Below, one piece after another: positions 61,065 through 64,000 of a stretch of DNA of 64,000 bases (the first letter of the stretch is position 1; each line of letters opens with the position of its first letter). The DNA lies in the NCBI RefSeq assembly GCF_018588945.1, contig NZ_JAFIWA010000005.1, forward strand, positions 124,001-188,000, given 5' to 3'. The notes below the pieces were generated by a model. It was not told the DNA's origin. It was given only the letters and a program-made list of their open reading frames with translations, and did not search any database. Made by a program: the position numbers and the translations under genes. Origin of the DNA: Microbacterium flavescens (GTDB taxonomy: Bacteria; Actinomycetota; Actinomycetes; Actinomycetales; Microbacteriaceae).

Positions 61065-61397
61065 CTATTCGTCCCAGGGCGCGAACGCGCGAAGCTCGAT
61101 CTGCCCGTTGCGGGCCATCGGATGCCGCGCCGCGATCTCGATCGCCTCATCGAGGTCTTCCACCTCGAGGATGTCGAAGCCCAGGATCACCTCGCTCGTC
61201 TCGGCGAACGGTCCTCGCGTCGTGAGCACCTTGCCGCCGCGCACCCGCACGACGGTCGAGTCGGCCGGCGGCGCGAGCACCTCCCCGATCACCCGCTTGC
61301 CGCTCGCATCGAGCGGCTCGACCCACAGGTCGATGTCGGACTGGTCCTCCGGCGCATCGGGCTGCGGGTCGCTGACGACGAACATCATGAACTTCAT
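61065..61397 (-). CDS. YCII-related domain protein (DGPF type)
   Basis: A 110-residue YCII-family protein: MKFMMFVVSDPQPDAPEDQ, LAPPADSTVVRVRGGKVLTTRGPFAETSEVILGFDILEVEDLDEAIEIAARHP. The DGPF-like segment TRGPFAET is present. AAGGATC lies before the ATG. These proteins often neighbour ECF sigma factors, but none is here. Function unknown. Confidence 0.92.
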   Translation of the reverse strand: MKFMMFVVSDPQPDAPEDQSDIDLWVEPLDASGKRVIGEVLAPPADSTVVRVRGGKVLTTRGPFAETSEVILGFDILEVEDLDEAIEIAARHPMARNGQIELRAFAPWDE

Positions 61398-61514
61398 GGT
61401 CTGATCCTTTCGTGGCGGGGCGGCCTGACACCACCCTCGTGTGGGGCGTCGGACGTCACGGCGCTCGATCGACACTTCGCGCGAACTTCTCTCGGCGGCG
61501 GAGGCCGATCTCGT

Positions 61515-61688
61515 TCAGAGGCCCTCGAGGACGGCCGCGCCGAACACGAACGCGCCGGCGGCTGCCACCGCCGCGAGCGCCACCGCGACGATGATCACGA
61601 CGAGGATGTTCCCCGCCACCGTCAGCAGCAGGGCGCCGGCGTTCGAGAGCCCCCGGCGGGTGGTCTGGATCGGAGAGGTCGCTGTCAC
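61515..61688 (-). CDS. Small single-pass membrane protein (57 aa)
   Basis: A short frame starting at GTG 61688: a hydrophilic N-terminus (TATSPIQTTRRGLSNAG) and a long hydrophobic segment from LLLTVAGNILVVIIVAV onward. TAGCGT at 61701-61696 stands seven bases before the GTG, so a leaderless message is likely. No family is recognised. Confidence 0.6.
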   Translation of the reverse strand: MTATSPIQTTRRGLSNAGALLLTVAGNILVVIIVAVALAAVAAAGAFVFGAAVLEGL

Positions 61689-61780
61689 CCCAACGACGCT
61701 ACGGAGCGTCGTACCGCCGCGCGTCCGTCGCAGGTCTCATCGGCGTCCACCCCGAGGATGACTTCCGGCATCCCTCGAGG

Positions 61781-61873
61781 CGTTTCGTCTCGTCGCTCCG
61801 CTCCTCGCTCAACGACCCGGAGGAACGGCCTCTCCCCGGGGTCGTTGAGCGAGCGAAGCGAGACGAAACGCGC
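61781..61873. repeat. Inverted pair of family B elements between genes
   Basis: A reverse copy (61781-61819) and a forward copy (61841-61873) of the unit GTCGTTGAGCGAGC...GCGAGACGAAACG, just after the pullulanase stop. It may act as a terminator or mRNA 3' end. Confidence 0.88.
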
Positions 61874-61890
61874 CGAACCCTCGGCCGAGC

Positions 61891-64000
61891 TCAGAGGATC
61901 AGCAGCGGCACCGGCACGACGGCGCGCGAATCCTGGAACCCGGCCGCGCCGTCGAACGACGTGCGCAGCAGGTGCAGGCCGCGGCCCAGCGCCGGAAGGG
62001 CGATGCTGACCTTGCCCTTGTCGGACGCCGTGAGCTGCGCCGTCGCGATGACCTTCGCCCCGTCGGTGACGGTCACCGTGCCGACCGGCGCGGAGCCATC
62101 GGCGGCGACGACCTTGCCGACCACCTTGACGGCCGCGCCCTTCTTGGCGACGACCTTGTCGGGAGCCGCGAGCACCGCCGTGCGCACGTCCTCCTTGTCG
62201 ACCAGCACCGCGACGGACCGTGCCGGCACGGTGAGCGTCGCGGCCGCGGCATCCCACGTCGTCGTCTTCACCACCGCGTCGGAACCGTTCGCCTGCGCGG
62301 CGGTGAGGGCGAACCCGCGCCCCGCGAGGTCGGGCAGCGCCTGAGTCGTCGCCTCGGGCGAGGCGTTGAACACCACCAGCGCACCCTCGAGCTCGCGGTC
62401 GACGTCGTCACCGACGAGGTCGTCGATGAGCATCACGACCACGCCGGGCGTGGCATCCGGTCCGCTGTTCGGGAACGACACCTTCTGATTGATCAGGTCG
62501 GCCGAGCCGAGACGCAGGAGACCCACCTCCTCGCGGATGCGCAGCAGATCCATAGCGGATGCCTCGGCCGCCGCGATGTCGGATGCTCCGGGCTTGAGCG
62601 CCGGGTTCTCGAGCAGCGGCTTCATGAACGACCACTTGTCCTCGTTGTCGGCCTTGCGCGGCAGGCCCGACCCGAAGGTCGACTCCTGACCGGTCCAGTC
62701 GATCCGGTTGAACCAGTCGCCCGAGTTGTAGCTGTTGCGGTCGAGCGACTTGGAGCGCAGCAGCTCGGTGCCCGCGTGCCAGAACGACGGCGTCTGCGAG
62801 AACGTCGTGGTCGCGAGCGACAGCGTGTTCATGCGCACGCGGTCGGCCATCGAGGTGTCGACCGGCAGCTTGAACACCTGGTGGTCGTACAGCGTCTCGT
62901 TGTCGTGCGCGTCGACGTACGTGATGACCTCGTCGGGCTGGTCGGCGTACCCCGCCGGCGAGCCGTTGTAGTCCAGCTCGTCGCCCGCCTTCACGGTGCC
63001 GTCCGACGCGGTCATCTCGAAGTCGCGGAGATTGCCCGCGAGGCCGAGCTTCACCAGGTCGGTCTTGTGCGAGAGATCGCCCGCCGGGTCTCCGGGAACA
63101 TCGGGCCGGCCGTTCGGGTCGGTGAACAGGCCGGTGCCGAAGCCCTGGTAGAAGATCGATGCGCCGTCGACCGGGCTGCCGCCGTGCACGGCGTCACGCA
63201 GCCGGTCGCTGAACGTGCCGATGCCGGTTCCGCCGAGCTGTCCCTGCGTGGCCTGTTCGAAGAGCGCGTTGTCCGCAACCTCGCCGAAGTTCCAGCCCTC
63301 GCCGTACAGATAGATCGCCTCGCCATCCACTCCATCCGCCGTGAGCGTGAGCTCGTCGAGCGCCGCACGGATCGCGAGCATGTTCTCCTTCGAGTGGTGG
63401 CCCATCAGGTCGAAGCGGAAGCCGTCGACCTTGTAGTCGCGCGCCCACGTCACGACCGAGTCGACCATGAGCTTCTGCGCTACCGCGTGCTCGGTGGCCA
63501 CGTTCTGGCAGCACGTCGACGTCTCGACGTTGCCGGCGAGATTCAGGCGGTGGTAGTAGCCGGGCACCACCTGGTCGAGCACGGACTTCGCGTCCTGACC
63601 CGACTGCGCGGTGTGGTTGTAGACCTCGTCGAGTACGACCTGGAGGTCCATGTCGTGCAGCGCGCCCACCATCTCGCGGAACTCGTGCACGCGCGCCCCT
63701 CCCTCGGGGTCGACGGCATACGAGCCCTCGGGCGTCGTGTAGTGGTACGGGTCGTAGCCCCAGTTGAAGCCGTCGGCGTCGATCACCTCGGCGATGCAGG
63801 CCTGCTGCTCCTCGCTGCCCGGACCCATCGACGCCAGGTCGCAGTCGGGTTCGGCCTGCGCGGCGCGGTCCTCCTCGATCGACGCGATGTCGAACGACGG
63901 CAGCAGGTGCACGGTGTTGATGCCGGCGTCGGCCAGCTGGCGCAGCTGCTTCGTGCCCGCGCTGTCACGGGTGAAGGCGCGGTACGTGCCCCGCTCCTCG
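61891..64000 (-). CDS. Pullulanase-type alpha-1,6-glucosidase (GH13_14), 5' end cut by window
   Basis: The C-terminal 703 residues of a pullulanase that hydrolyses alpha-1,6 bonds of pullulan or branched starch. From the window edge: [30 protein letters not shown], the barrel regions [21 protein letters not shown] (nucleophile Asp), [11 protein letters not shown] (acid Glu) and [12 protein letters not shown]. After the barrel come an all-beta domain and a bacterial Ig-like domain ([23 protein letters not shown]). The N-terminal part with signal and carbohydrate-binding domains is outside the window. It is likely secreted. Confidence 0.94.
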   Translation of the reverse strand, partial: EERGTYRAFTRDSAGTKQLRQLADAGINTVHLLPSFDIASIEEDRAAQAEPDCDLASMGPGSEEQQACIAEVIDADGFNWGYDPYHYTTPEGSYAVDPEGGARVHEFREMVGALHDMDLQVVLDEVYNHTAQSGQDAKSVLDQVVPGYYHRLNLAGNVETSTCCQNVATEHAVAQKLMVDSVVTWARDYKVDGFRFDLMGHHSKENMLAIRAALDELTLTADGVDGEAIYLYGEGWNFGEVADNALFEQATQGQLGGTGIGTFSDRLRDAVHGGSPVDGASIFYQGFGTGLFTDPNGRPDVPGDPAGDLSHKTDLVKLGLAGNLRDFEMTASDGTVKAGDELDYNGSPAGYADQPDEVITYVDAHDNETLYDHQVFKLPVDTSMADRVRMNTLSLATTTFSQTPSFWHAGTELLRSKSLDRNSYNSGDWFNRIDWTGQESTFGSGLPRKADNEDKWSFMKPLLENPALKPGASDIAAAEASAMDLLRIREEVGLLRLGSADLINQKVSFPNSGPDATPGVVVMLIDDLVGDDVDRELEGALVVFNASPEATTQALPDLAGRGFALTAAQANGSDAVVKTTTWDAAAATLTVPARSVAVLVDKEDVRTAVLAAPDKVVAKKGAAVKVVGKVVAADGSAPVGTVTVTDGAKVIATAQLTASDKGKVSIALPALGRGLHLLRTSFDGAAGFQDSRAVVPVPLLIL

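Noticed and set aside
1..64000. tRNA, rRNA and riboswitch genes
   Set aside because: I looked for T-loop, CCA-type ends and conserved leader motifs by eye and saw none convincing; a covariance search would be decisive.

Overview
The window is high-GC, gene-dense DNA from an actinobacterium. Codon use, recurrent GGATGC/GCATCC strings, many leaderless promoters, a pair of small proteins resembling the Microbacteriaceae DUF7882 family, and the mix of plant-polysaccharide enzymes all point to Microbacterium or a close relative. This placement is inference from gene content; no rRNA or tRNA gene was seen. All gaps between genes are under 300 bases.

Layout. 1-1.2 kb: 3' portion of a secreted GH6 cellulase with a perfect CebR/CelR-type operator upstream. 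1.3-4.1 kb: lipase-like hydrolase, MarR regulator and MFS exporter. 4.1-13.5 kb: L-rhamnose locus (LacI regulator plus FAD-linked polyol/lactone oxidase, divergent from mutarotase, isomerase, alpha/beta hydrolase, bifunctional aldolase/dehydrogenase, rhamnulokinase and serine hydrolase). 13.5-17.5 kb: transglutaminase, alpha-E and circularly permuted ATP-grasp triad. 17.5-22.1 kb: molybdopterin oxidoreductase, GntR regulator, ornithine aminotransferase and dimethylargininase. 22.1-23.8 kb: small XRE regulator with a membrane partner, and a PIG-L deacetylase.

23.8-40.8 kb is one large carbohydrate locus. It has secreted tandem esterases (one interrupted by an amber stop), a second secreted esterase, a LacI regulator, intracellular GH5 and GH51 glycosidases, an ABC sugar importer without its own ATPase, and a tightly coupled four-gene operon (TIM-barrel protein, DhaK-DhaL kinase, RpiB-like isomerase, 3-hydroxyacyl-CoA-dehydrogenase-like protein) divergent from a second LacI gene. 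Near-identical palindromes built on ACAACGTTGT sit at its three control points, so it looks like one regulon. The four-gene operon could oxidise, decarboxylate, phosphorylate and isomerise an unusual sugar acid into erythrose 4-phosphate.

40.8-64 kb: PutA; a coiled-coil membrane protein; a bacteriophytochrome-diguanylate cyclase and an EAL phosphodiesterase interleaved with three small proteins of similar architecture; thioesterase, GNAT and CofE (F420) genes; an etfB-etfA-cytochrome b-MBL operon; a valine/acyl-CoA catabolic operon; CorA; a YCII protein; and the 3' part of a pullulanase.

Three families of palindromic, REP-like repeats are scattered through the window. Several lie inside reading frames and are translated, most strikingly in the cytochrome b gene.
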